From contig JACDQD010000005.1 in assembly GCA_019843655.1 (NCBI GenBank), positions 13,915,575 to 13,979,574 on the forward strand: a stretch of 64,000 nt of DNA, given 5' to 3'. Positions 1 through 10,978 of the stretch are shown one piece after another; the stretch's first letter is position 1; each line of letters begins with the position of its first letter. A program made the position numbers and the translations under genes. This DNA is from Lethocerus indicus. Its lineage: Eukaryota; Arthropoda; Insecta; Hemiptera; Belostomatidae. Below the pieces are notes generated by a model, which was not told the DNA's origin, made no database searches, and saw only the letters and a program-made list of their open reading frames with translations.

Positions 1-700
1 AAATGAGAAAAGGTTCAATTGGAATTTGTTTATTGCGATTCTTTTAGAAATCGGAATTGCATTAACTGGTTATATAATTCTTCAAGAAATTTAAATTTTA
101 ATAGAGACATAGTTGAACTTCAAATAATAATAATTAGACAATTAGTTGAAAATGAGAGGCTAAGAAAATCATCAACAGTTTATTTATAAATGTTGTACAT
201 AACAAATTTGTTGTGTAAAAATTAGCTTAAATAGTAGTACTTTTACCTTATATAAATTGGTCGCATGTTAATTTATGACAATATCAGAGCTTCCTACATT
301 TTTTAATATATTTAAATATTGAAGAGTGTTCCACCGAAAATCTTGAGGGAAAACCGTGAGGACGGTTACTGACAGCGCGATCCCGCTTATTCAAACATGA
401 GCCATTTATTTTCGATGCTGGCTCTGAGCCTATTTTTCTTGTTCGCGGATAAATGGACTTTTAACAAAACGAACGCGGCCATAAATAATTCATAATGTTC
501 GGTATGTTTTGTCCTACCGTTCAACGGCTGTCCTACACTCAGAATATTACTGGCATATCTAGGTACATGTTTCTCGGGAATCGAGGCGAGTAGAGCTCTG
601 TTGGTAGAGCGCTGGGAACACCGGTCTCTTTGTCCTATTTGCAAATTCTTGAACATCACTTAGAAAGGTTCCCCTTTAATAGTTCTCCTTTCGAATAGGT
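1..700. other. AT-rich non-coding DNA, with a tRNA D-arm-like remnant
   Basis: I see no gene here. The stretch is AT-rich, with a GC-richer patch from about 330 to 680. At 591-615 the + strand carries a block very like a tRNA 5' half or pol III A box (GTTGGTAGAGCGCTGG), preceded by TAGAGCTCT where tRNAs have TAGCTCA. No B box (GGTTCGANTCC) follows at the expected 30-60 bases, so this is at most the decayed head of a tRNA-derived SINE and not a tRNA gene. The open frame covering 387-659 on the minus strand has no recognisable domain. Confidence 0.4.
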
Positions 701-713
701 GAACGTTGGTTTC

Positions 714-750
714 TATATATAAAAGGGCCGAACCACTTTTCATCATTTTT
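714..750 (+). promoter_or_regulatory. Candidate core promoter: TATA box plus Initiator
   Basis: TATATATAAAAGG at 714-726 is a strong TATA box. A TCATTT at 743-748 matches the arthropod Initiator TCAKTY, with its A at 745, about 29 bases from the TATA T at 716, the spacing expected for RNA polymerase II. No downstream promoter element is obvious and no coding frame follows. It could drive a non-coding transcript or be chance, since TATA-like strings are common in this AT-rich DNA. Confidence 0.3.
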
Positions 751-1023
751 CGTACAAGCCGTTTGTTTTAACAGGAGTATGAACTAAGCGTATGATTCGA
801 CCTCATCTAAATCTCATAATGAAAATAAAAATTTTATACAACAATAAACTTTATTCACCTAGAAGCAGTGTATCAAACGACGATGATTCTACATGGAGTA
901 ATATGAATGAAACAAAGCACATAATTGAATGGGACATATAGTTCTACATAGTTAATATATTGCGCTGCTTGGAATAAATCTAATTTTCAACTATTGATAG
1001 CTGTTTTTTCTAGAAAAAACTAC

Positions 1024-1043
1024 CACAAACAATATTGTTTGTG
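1024..1043. promoter_or_regulatory. Perfect 20-bp palindrome made of two forkhead-type sites
   Basis: The 20 bases form an exact palindrome: an ACAAACAAT half is followed by its reverse complement ATTGTTTGT. Each half contains the forkhead (FOX) core RYAAAYA, here ACAAACA, placed back to back, which could seat two FOX proteins on opposite strands. It lies in AT-rich DNA about 100 bases left of a GC-richer island. It could equally act as a small cruciform or be chance. Confidence 0.35.
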
Positions 1044-1129
1044 TTCGTTCTTTTATTAGAAGTGGTATGAAAGACGTGAATTTTTTATGGTGTCCCACTA
1101 AACCTCCGACGGGGACCGTTGAGAACGTA

Positions 1130-1450
1130 TAATAGGAGTGTCTGGGGGCCGTTATCCAGTAATTGTGTGTACACGGCGTTTCCTTTTTTCCCCCCTTTCT
1201 TTCTCTCGGTACATCGTCCTGTCGGTGACACAGAACTACGATCGCCGAGGTAACGGTACAGCTTGGGGCGCAGACTGGTGGCCGTCACTAAATCCTCGGG
1301 GATCGTTTGGGCCCGGCCCACGTACAATAAATCCGATTGTCCTCAGTTCTCGGGGCAGGCACGGCCCGGCTAATGAGGCGTGGGTGACGCGTCGTTCACA
1401 CCCAGCCCAGGGTTCGATTCCCGCTCCCTCCTCAGGCAGTTTCATATCCA
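1130..1450. other. GC-richer island carrying a tRNA-type B box
   Basis: This is a CpG-containing patch in AT-rich surroundings. At 1411-1421 it has GGTTCGATTCC, an exact match to the pol III B box consensus GGTTCGANTCC, and the following bases (CCGC) continue tRNA T-arm-like sequence, although only three T-stem pairs form. Upstream, GGCACGGCCCGGC at about 1359-1371 is only a poor A box. A decayed tRNA-derived SINE is the best reading. Open frames of 71-118 codons span the patch in two orientations but carry no recognisable domain. Confidence 0.35.
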
Positions 1451-4115
1451 AAGAATTAACTGAGACAGCTCACGTAACTCCGATTAATACATAATGCGTA
1501 CACTACAGATATTCAAAGCTCAATATGCAGTAATTTCGGAATACGAATTAGCAATGGTTTCTAGTGTACTTCGGTACCGAATAAACGATTATGTACAGTA
1601 CTTTGATTACAAATCACTACTCCAAAGTAGGTACCGGCAAAGAATTAAGGTAAGCTGATATCATGGGATATGTGAAGCAGGTTTAGAGCCGAGAGATAGC
1701 GTGGTACGCTGCTTTTGTCTTGTCATTTAGATAATGCGGTCTTTCCCCGACCTTGGATGGTGGCCCATTCGGGTCGACACGAAAAGTTCCGGGTATCCAC
1801 TTTTGTGACTCCGGCTCCATACCCTACCGCCCTATATCTATAGTGTATTAACAAGGGAAAACCCTGTAGAAAATTGCCAATGAGAAAATACCGTGCGTTC
1901 ATACCGCAAAGGATTTAAGAAAAGGCGCCCCACAGAGTATGACCTCAATTTAGTCGTAAGTTCTCCAACACTACGTTCAATGTACGTTATGGTTATTTTT
2001 ATAGACATATTTGGTGCCTTTGATTCGCACTACTGTCTACATATGGTGCATGACGTACAGGTAATTTCTATAGACTCGTGGTTTTACTTTAGCGCGTAGG
2101 TCGTTATTTGACATACCAAGCAGGCCCATTGCCTAGGAACGAAGGCCAAAAATGGTAGAGAAACACTAGGATCTAAACCGAAGACCATTTATGAAAGCAT
2201 TTCCCGCATTCGACCCCGAAGCATTCACATCTGCGACAAAACTAAGCAGTTTCAATTAATTGGGACAATTAAAGTTAATATCCAGTTTAGTTGTAACTTC
2301 TGTAAACTAGTTAAAAAGTAAGACGGATTATGAAGTTGTTATAGTGCTGCGAGGGGCCATTTATTATACAACTCGAAATTACAAATTAGCTACACTTTTC
2401 AGCACCGAATTTACCCTTTACAGTTTTGCCGCAGTGCGTTCTTTTTATTGAATACTGGCACCATCACGGTTCGTTGGGAAAAGGTCATTCCGCTAGTCAC
2501 AAAATAATTCTCACCTAAAAGTATTTTATTAATTTAATTTTACCCCCGTACATTTTTCTCTGCAACCCCCGTAGTAACGGGGAAAATGAGGCCTTGGGGC
2601 TTTATCTTGAATTAATAAGAATTTTATTCCCGAAACTCATAATTCATCTCGTTTATTTTGTGGTTCGTGTTTCGCGGCAATGAACATCCCGATTCTTATT
2701 AATATGGTAAATAGCTGAGTTACTACTAAATACAGGTGATAGTTTCGGAAGGAATAAATATATTCTTTTAGGAGATGATTTTTTTTGTACATGGTTTTCA
2801 TTTATCAGACACCATTAATTGTCTTTCCTTGCTATAATTTGACGTTTAATTTCTGTGAAAAATTAGAAATGGGCAAACGGAGATGAACGGTATGAGTTAA
2901 AATTAATGTCAAGGTCATTTTTGTATTTCTCAATGATTTTCAGGGGACCTGAGAATTCTTAATACTTTCTTTGTTGGAAAAACGAGTATTTAATCCTTTT
3001 TTTTAAGGGAAGGAGGCGTTTCTCATCCCAGATAGGGGTTTACCCCTTTTGATTTTTTCACTTCTTTGTCCATGAAGGAAATGATCAGTTGCATTGCGCT
3101 TTTGATGGCTTCTTTCTTTACATGCTTGCGCTTAATACGTTGAGGCTTAAATCCCATCGCGAAAATTTCCGGAATGATGATTCATACAGAGTAAGATTAA
3201 ATTTGGCAGTCTTTTCTTTTATTAAATGACGAAAACCTTTACAAATTCTAAATTGTATTTTTTTCATTACAAATTAAACAGCTACACTGATGATGAGGAA
3301 TGGAAAACAAGCGCGTCACCTGTTATTTGGGCCGGCGGTCTGGTTATACTAGGACAGCATTACATGCTTCATTCCTCGTCGTGAACTAATATGCTTGACT
3401 GACAAGCTAATTTTTCCACCTCTTGAGAATCATTTATGTATTTGTCATATTTTAATTTTTGGCTTCCTGTCGACAAATTATCTTATTTCAATAATGGTCC
3501 GACCGCATCCGATTTGCCCCCTAACATAAGTATTGAAATAAGAACTGTATCAATATACTCAGATGTTAAGCCATCGAATAACCTGGCTTGAATAGACTAT
3601 GCCGAGTTAGTTAAATTTCCGATATAATAGTCGCAGGGTGTTGCGTCGTCTGGCCTACAGTCCAAAAGTTTGTTCAGCGGTGTACCATTTAGCTCAAACT
3701 TAAGTTCGGCCTCAGGTTTCACTACAACTGGAATTAGTTAGAAAGCGAAACAAACTGGAGACTGGGGTAGCGCACCTGCTAATTCTCGGCCGGTACCTAC
3801 CCATTGAAATCGGAATCTCCAAAGACTCCTTGGGTGTCCCTTTGGCGGTATAACTAAGGTAAATCTGGCGGCATATACATTTATTTACTAAGAGATATGT
3901 AATTAGCATAATTAGGTACACATTTCTTGCATCCCACATTTCTGTTTGTGTACGTGAAAAATCAAATATCGAATGTCTACAGGAAATTGAAAATGAATTA
4001 TATTTTAAATAAATAATTCATATAAAAATGTTAGAAATCAGGTTATAATTGTTTTCAGTTTACTTAGTTTTTTGAGAGTAAAACACTCTTGAACCTTTTT
4101 GAAAGTAAAATTTTT

Positions 4116-4118
<3 letters not shown>
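1451..4118. other. Non-coding DNA, nothing recognised
   Basis: This is mostly AT-rich sequence. A moderately GC-richer patch at about 1725-1835 contains a short stretch resembling part of the diverged repeat near 54.38 kb (GATGGTGGCCCATTCGGG here against GATGTGGCCCCGTTCGG there), which is too short to be sure of. I see no splice-site/exon pair, no transposon ends and no RNA gene. Confidence 0.4.

Positions 4119-4168
<50 letters not shown>
4119..4168. repeat. (AT)25 microsatellite
   Basis: Fifty uninterrupted bases of AT. Open frames through it give artefactual isoleucine-tyrosine repeats and are not genes. Uninterrupted arrays of this length are usually polymorphic and can extrude as cruciforms. 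Confidence 0.97.
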
Positions 4169-4170
<2 letters not shown>

Positions 4171-5214
4171 TTAGTACGTTCTTGTTGCAAACAATATTTC
4201 TTTTTGTTAATTGAAGTAGAAATATCGCCTTTTGTAGTGAGCCTGACAATCATGAAGCTGGATCCGCAGTTCTCTGAAAATGTAAGGGTGGGCAAAGTCA
4301 TAAAATATTCATTAAATTAAAAACCGTGTTCATTCTCCGATAAATGGACAATGTTATCTATTTTTCCATTGAAATTACCACCACAATGACTTCATGTTTT
4401 TTTGTTCGTGCTTTAGCTTTCTCTCGTTTTCAATCTTTTCATCCTCCCATCCTTATCTTCGTGAACGAGTTTTGAGACGCGTAACGTCCAGAATATTCCT
4501 GTGTTTACTATAATGCAAGGTGTAACATTTTCTTTTTATATAAATATATTATATATTTATTTGTTTTCTAATATGTTGTATATATTATCAAGTACTTTTT
4601 ATTATTTCGTTTGTACAAGTACCTCCTACGAGTGATTTTTCCCTCGAGTATTTTATCAAATTTATAATCAAATTAAAATATATACTACAAAAATACAGTT
4701 TAAACACCAGTCATATTGGTTTTCGAACGTTGGCGGGCAAATTTAACGGGGGATTAGGCGAATAATTTACATCTCAAAGATACACTCGGCCGAAACAATT
4801 ATTGATTAATTGGGTGTTTAATGTCAGAACTTCTCTGGAGAAGCTTTGGAGTTGGCCGATTAAATTAGGAAGTTTCTAGGAGCTAGGGTAGTTTATCATG
4901 CATTAGGGGGCTAAAACCGGTAACGGTAATGCGTTTCTGCGAGGAGCTGTGATGGTTAACGGTTTCGTCCGCCATGGGGCCATGGCACCATGTTAGCAAC
5001 GGTTTAAACTGACTTTTTAGGAAATTTAACTTGCATCTGTACAATAAGATAATTTTATTTCTGTACACTTATCACAACAATTTATACCATGCGTTCATCA
5101 ATTTGATTTAACATGTATATTGCCGACATTACAGCAGAATTGTAATTATTTTCCTATTCTATATTGAATTCCAAAAATCTCTCACTTAACTGAAGAATAA
5201 TTTTAATTCTAACG
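4169..5214. other. AT-rich DNA with a 16-bp inverted repeat
   Basis: No gene is seen. The region 4500-4700 is extremely AT-rich. At 4971-4986, GCCATGG and CCATGGC flank a GG dinucleotide, giving a near-perfect palindrome with two NcoI-type CCATGG cores. The function is unknown. Confidence 0.5.
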
Positions 5215-5460
5215 TATTTCCCTAATGGCGTCGAGCCCGGCGCCTAATTGCACATTGGACGATTGTTTATTTGGAGGAAGGTACTGCGCCCCTACGCGAT
5301 AAATTAGGCCGCGATTTATCTGTTTTCGTTCCACAGACATTTGTCGACGGTCGGGATCGGACAGAGTGTGATTTCGGCCGGAAGGGACGGCCCCCGGTAA
5401 ATATTTCACAAAAGCGGGGGAAGTGGCGGACTCGGAAACCCCAGAAAGTCCTTACTTTCC
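5215..5460. promoter_or_regulatory. CpG-containing island, candidate non-coding regulatory element
   Basis: This GC-richer block is sharply bounded by AT-rich DNA. It contains an inverted pair, GATAAAT at 5298-5304 and ATTTATC at 5314-5320, nine bases apart. Each arm carries a GATA core and a TTTAT core of the type bound by Caudal/Abd-B-class homeodomains. Short open frames lie on both strands, as expected when GC content removes stop codons, and none is recognisable. Calling it an enhancer is inference. Confidence 0.3.
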
Positions 5461-8148
5461 CTTAAATTTGATTTCAGAAATAATTGCAGAACTTTTCGCC
5501 GGGAAATGTCCTCACATCTATAGAATCAGATCTCAGAAATTGAGTTCACATAATGTGCCCCAATTTGAAAGACTACAGTACATGTTTTCCTTGTATACTT
5601 AGTTTGTCTGCGTATATTTTTTGTTCTTAAAATACCACTTAGGTGTTCATTGTTGGCTCTGTTAATTTTCATACTACTCATGCAGTATTTAGACGGCTGC
5701 AGGTGTTCCTACAAAAGCCTGCTGGTAGACGAAAGCATCGCGATTTATAGAAGCCGATTATACTTGCACATTTTCATCTTGCTTTATGAATTACTAATTT
5801 TTCCATATTGTCCACGGTCCATTGTCAAGCCGTCGGGCTATTATATCCAAGTAACTCGGCGCTCTTCTGGCGTGCAACAAATTATGAGCCCTCACAGCTC
5901 CACATTCAGAAATGTGGAATGTGGAAAGAACGGGGCGTCGGCTGCCAGTACTCTGAGGTTTTATTGTGTTATTCCGTGGGGCGTGATCCTTGCTCCATTG
6001 TGCCCAACTTGAATAATGTTCCTCTGTTCGCCCTGAACATTAATTACACCTTGTTTCGTGCGTCTGAATCTCGCTGTCGTCGGCTTATGCAATATTTATT
6101 TAATACTTGCACTGTTTAATACTTGAGTGATTTAGGGATTTCGTCGCCAATAAGCCTCATCCGCTTAATGGCGTTAGCGTCGTTGTACTAGTTTTCAATA
6201 AAGGGCTTGTATGATCCAAAGCTTTTTTCCAATACATTCATTACATATATTCTTAGGAATTCTTGACTTCCAGTTAGAAATCTTACGGTTCACTCTCTCA
6301 ATTAATATAATTAGTGTATATTTGTTGACCTGCAACATTAGCCGTTGTAAAATATAATCCACTAGAGATTAAATGCAGTGATAGATGGGTACAAAAATAA
6401 CTAGTTAATTCGGACTGAGTCTACTTGACTCTACCCACGGATGTATATGATCAACAGCGTCTTGTTAGAGAGCCGGAATATGTTAAAGATGGTTAGTTAC
6501 CTTTGCCACCATTACTGTGGATCTGTAAAATATGTAATATGTAAAACGCCAAGAGGTGATAGGATATTCCGTTGGAGTTGCTAAAAAGGCTTCATAAAAT
6601 ATGTACATTTTGCCGCCATATTTTAGGATGTTCGTGCTGTAGTAAATATTTGTCCTCTTTTGAAGCACTATTTCTCATACATTCAGGACTGGTTATTTTG
6701 CAAATTCAGATCCTTACAAGGTACCAGTATCTTGTACTGTATTTCCGATCAAATACCTACCGCTTAAAGTGTGAGGGTGTTGGGCGTGTCAAACGCCCTC
6801 AAGAAATATATACTTCGAGGTTTTTCCGGGTATTGGGGTTTGAAAGTGGTGGGGGTATAAGACGGTGTCTGCTCGAGCTGTAATTAAATTTTTTACGAGG
6901 CGGGAACAAGGGGTGTAAAGTGGCGGAACGCCGACAGAAAACCCTTTAGTAAAAGGAAGTTTATTAAAACTCTTTCTTGCCCCCTTGCCTTAACTAGTTG
7001 CCAGTTCCGACCGAGGAGGGGGGGAGGTTTGAAAAATGTGTGAGACCCTCGAATTGGAGCTCAGTTTATCTCGCCATGATGGGACCCCGGTCTCTGTATA
7101 ATTTAACACTCAGTAACTAAGATTCATTTATCGTATTATGGAAGTTAACCTTGTAGAAATACTTTCTTAAAATTAATTCACTTTAAAACGATAACCAGTA
7201 TAATAGTGTAATGATTTGAATGTATACGCTATATAATACAAAAGTTAATTTATGAGCAGCTGCTTCAGGTGAAATTAAGAAAACGTTTTATCATTTCCTA
7301 CACCAATCTACTAATGTGCACACTTGGATATATTACCAAATTCTTATAATCGCCAAAGTTTCGCAGATGCCACCTTTGAAATAGACTTCCAAAGTAAATT
7401 TAATGTCTTCTATCGACATCTTATCTTATTTTAGGTACAATTTTATCGAAAATAATCGATGTTACCTACAAACCGAGTAGGTTGAATGTAAGGTTTCCGT
7501 TTCCAAGCGGGATGAGGCGACCGAGATTTTTGTGTTATGGCGGCAGGAACGACCTCGTTTCAATAAATGTCACGTGGGTGTTTTACGACTGCCAAGTACT
7601 GGAATCGTATATGAAATATATGATGTTTCTATCTGCACCGATCTTGAGAAATCATGGCGCCTCACCCCGCTGTTATACAACGCCGCTACTCCGAGGAAAA
7701 GCAAATATTTTCTCTCGAAAAACGCTCCTTGAATTTTAAACGAATTGCGGAATTAAATAAGTTACCTCGTTACAACATTTGCTTTGTTTTTTCTTTCCAT
7801 TTGTTTGTGTATTTCATCGAGCGAATGTAGCATCTTTTTAACTAGATGAATTACTGCCAAGTAAATACTTTTTCCGGCTGGAACAACTTAAACGTTATTA
7901 TGAGATTACTCTGAAAATACAGCAGAAATATTTATCTCTGTGGATTAGGTGTGCTTCATAAGTTAAGTGTAATGAAATAGATTATATCCATGCAGCGAAC
8001 AATTATAACTTTGTTTGACAATCATAATTGTCTATGTATATGGAGAATGAAATAAATTGCCATGAATCAGAAGGTCCTTAGCCTAAATGTTGTATGTTCC
8101 TCCAGTTATATTGCTCCATATTTTTTAATTAATTTTCGAAAGGTCTTC
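5461..8148. other. Non-coding DNA with one imperfect hairpin
   Basis: No gene is recognised. GAGGGTGTT at 6773-6781 and AAACGCCCTC at 6791-6800 can pair into a roughly 9-bp stem with one mismatch. A G-run lies at about 7017-7027. The open frames of 103-120 codons near 5.65-6.12 kb overlap each other in different frames and show no domain. Confidence 0.4.
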
Positions 8149-8149
8149 C

Positions 8150-8190
8150 TATATAAGGTATGCCCCCTATTTGGGGTTTTCATTTCCTGT
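8150..8190 (+). promoter_or_regulatory. Candidate core promoter: TATA box plus Initiator
   Basis: TATATAAGG at 8150-8158 is followed by TCATTT at 8180-8185, which fits the arthropod Initiator TCAKTY. The A at 8182 lies 32 bases from the first TATA base. The hexamer is the same as in the candidate at 714-750. No coding frame follows, so any product would be non-coding, or the match is coincidental. Confidence 0.28.
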
Positions 8191-9190
8191 CATCTCTCTT
8201 GTCAATAAATGTAGACAATGAGTAGGAGATGACCAAATGATGAGTAAAACAATTCTGCTTTACCTGAAATCATTAAAATAACGCTAATAACTATCTTTGT
8301 ACATAAAATGTATGTTACTTTAATTATTATTTTTATACTATTTTCATTATTGTTGGACATTAAGAATATGAATATTATTATTTAATGTATTAACAATAAC
8401 GAACATATTCGAATTTAACGAACAAGTAACAAAGATAATGAAAAATGAACACGTTTCTTATTGTAATGGCAAGATGTATACTCGTCAACAAAAAATATTT
8501 TAAATAAGTTATTTGATTTTCATATACAGATGTCTTCTGGCTCAGATATATAATTTCGCTGTCGGATAGCAAATGCGGTTTCTGTGCTACGTTTCATATA
8601 ATATTAATGTCACATATTAGTGTTATCAATTTGTTTTAGGTAAAATTACACAACTATTTATGACAATTAGGACGAACAAGTGTTCCATTTTCAAAATTAT
8701 ACAAAGTCATTAGCTCTCAGTGCTAAGCTTTTTATAATAGGGAGAATATTTAACGAGGGGCCCAATGTGAAAGCGGGGGGGGTGGCGGAACTAACTTAAT
8801 CAGAAGCGGCGTTAAATTTCCGATTAATGAGTGGCGCAGCTTTGAAACGCGACGTCCGCCACTTCATTATGTTTAAGCTCGTAAAAACTCCTGTAAGTCC
8901 TCAGGAGGGCACCTTTTGAAGTCGCAGAAAATGATGTCCTCACAGGGTCGGGATATTGGATCCCTTCCCTTCGCTCCGTCTGGGATTTCGTTATTTCCCT
9001 TTTTCTGTTTCGAAATTCGGTCTCGTCCGGGAGAAAAGGTTCGGAGGCAGCCCCCGGGGCCATTCGGCTCCCTCTCTCTTTATGATATCGGGCATTTTCA
9101 TTTCGGTTTTTAATTAAAATCTCAGTGTCCGGGGGGGAGGGGGCACTAACCTCCCCCGGACCCCTTGGGAGGGGTTCCCAGGTGTCTGCC
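8191..9190. other. AT-rich DNA, then a CpG-rich island (about 8750-9190) ending in a G-rich hairpin
   Basis: The first 550 bases are strongly AT-rich and empty. The island that follows ends in G-runs. GTCC, seven Gs and AGG at 9127-9140 pair with CCTCCCCCGGAC at 9150-9161, with two bulged Gs. The top strand has enough clustered G-runs for a possible G-quadruplex. Immediately after it, CCCCT at 9161-9165 and AGGGG at 9170-9174 can form a second small hairpin. Overlapping unrecognised frames of 65-79 codons occur on both strands. Confidence 0.4.
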
Positions 9191-10895
9191 TCGATATTTT
9201 CTACAAACTTTTCAAACTGTCGGACACGAATGAGAAAAGTTATTGAATCGGATTGAAAATTAATAAAAAATGCATTCCAACACTATTATAAAATTCTGTT
9301 TGTCAGAGAGGAAGAAAAATTACCTCTATGCTGGTCCGCGATTTGATTTTTCATTTCCACACATTATTCTATATTCCTAAAAAGAAAATTATGTATTAAT
9401 GCCCTATCCGACATGAGGCGAAACTAGCCCAAACATAAATTCTGCTCGTATCGTTTTCAATTGGTTTCAATGTGTGATTCTTTTTATCACTACTAATGTA
9501 GTGTTGGAATTAAAATAATTTATTACATTAGAGTATAATTCAAATTATTTGGCCCGTAAAAAGAAACTTAGGGTCCAATGAATTATTTGTAACTTTATAT
9601 GACACAGTCCGCTTGTACGTTCCCTTTGTCACACTGCGATTTTATGAAACATCTAAGAAATGTATTTTAAAAGCTAGTTACTGTTATAGTCATCAGTTAC
9701 AAGTTTTCTAGTAGAGCATTTACGTTGGTAAAATATTACATAAAACACTGAAAGTGCTTCCCTTTTTAAATTTATTAACGATTAAATAAGCGACCCTCTA
9801 TTATAAGCAAAGTAATCTCTTGTGAGGACATTTAATCCATTTTTACCGGTATACGCAGCTGACGGTCCTTAAAGACTTTAAATGTATTATCATCCGAGTG
9901 ACGGAAGTAATTTCATTGTTTTTCCCCCTCGACTCACTGTTTACTTTCCTGGAATAACCCTAATTACATTATTTAATATACGCTAATAGTATTAATTGAT
10001 CAAAATAGCCATCGGAACTTCTAAAAATTGACAGTGCTGAAAAGGACATTGATAATTCATTTTTCAGTCCTACGTTATTGGTCCCTTTGTTTCAACACCC
10101 ATATACCAATGATAGTGTAAATCGTACCTACTCTGATTACAGGTTATACTTTATTCACAGAGTACACAAGGTATTTCACTAATTTATGAGCGCAAATGTG
10201 CGAAATAAATTCTCACGTTATTTCTTAAACAAGAGACTAATAAGTATTTTACTATGCGCCTTCATTTTATTTTAAACTCCAATCTGAGGTATTCATTTCT
10301 GTTGAAGGCAGGAACAAATTGTACTTTAGCACAATTCGCTTTTGATGGAATGAAATGAAATAGTAGCCAGCGGATAAAATGTTTTAACTCAGCTTGTGAA
10401 GGCCTCGTTCAGTGTACAACACTTCCCAATTTAAAATATTGCCTCTGTTATTGAATTTACGATTTTCCAAGCCAGTTACGGAATACCTTCTACCTGGCTA
10501 ATAAGGTCTTACAGAAAATTACTTTTCTGAAAAAAGTATAACGTTACTCTAATAAGCCATTATTTCGGGAGAATGCGTTAAATTTAGAAAAAAATGTTTG
10601 CAATTCTTCATTCCTAGATCACAGATAATAATTATACCACTGTTGTTGCGCAAATATTATAATAAATAATAGATCATGATAGGTTTTGCTACCGTTCTTA
10701 AAAGATATTCGTGGAAGCGGAAATAGAACCTACATATTGGAGGACAAGTAAAAAACTATAAACAATACTAAAAGCAGCCATGTTAAAGTCATAACATCAC
10801 TTACATGCTGACCTAACTGTTTTGATTAATAATAGCATATTATGCACTGAATCTTCCATATGCGGCCACTATTCATGATTACAGTGTGTTATTGA

Positions 10896-10896
<1 letters not shown>
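9191..10896. other. AT-rich non-coding DNA, nothing recognised
   Basis: This is uniform AT-rich sequence without GC-richer islands, long frames, transposon ends or splice-site pairs that I could support. Confidence 0.5.

Positions 10897-10951
<55 letters not shown>
10897..10951. repeat. (TA)27 microsatellite
   Basis: Fifty-five bases of uninterrupted TA, followed by an imperfect TG/TA tail to about 10978. It is the longest of the four AT arrays in the window. Confidence 0.97.
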
Positions 10952-10954
<3 letters not shown>

Positions 10955-10978
10955 TGTGTATATGTCTATATATGTATA

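Noticed and set aside
1411..1421. Intact tRNA gene at the perfect B box
   Set aside because: The T-stem pairs in only three positions, and there is no acceptable A box, anticodon arm or acceptor stem.
1862..1880. miR-10-like string (ACCCTGTAGA)
   Set aside because: Similarity stops after ten bases and no precursor hairpin surrounds it.
4038..4320. Frames with Ile-Tyr repeats
   Set aside because: They are translations of the (AT)25 microsatellite.
8620..8645. TTTTAG|GTAAAA as a further ratchet point
   Set aside because: TAG rather than CAG, a weak 5' site and no downstream GTAAGT within 100 bases. Similar weak junctions at about 7434, 12031, 24370 and 34880 were dropped for the same reason.
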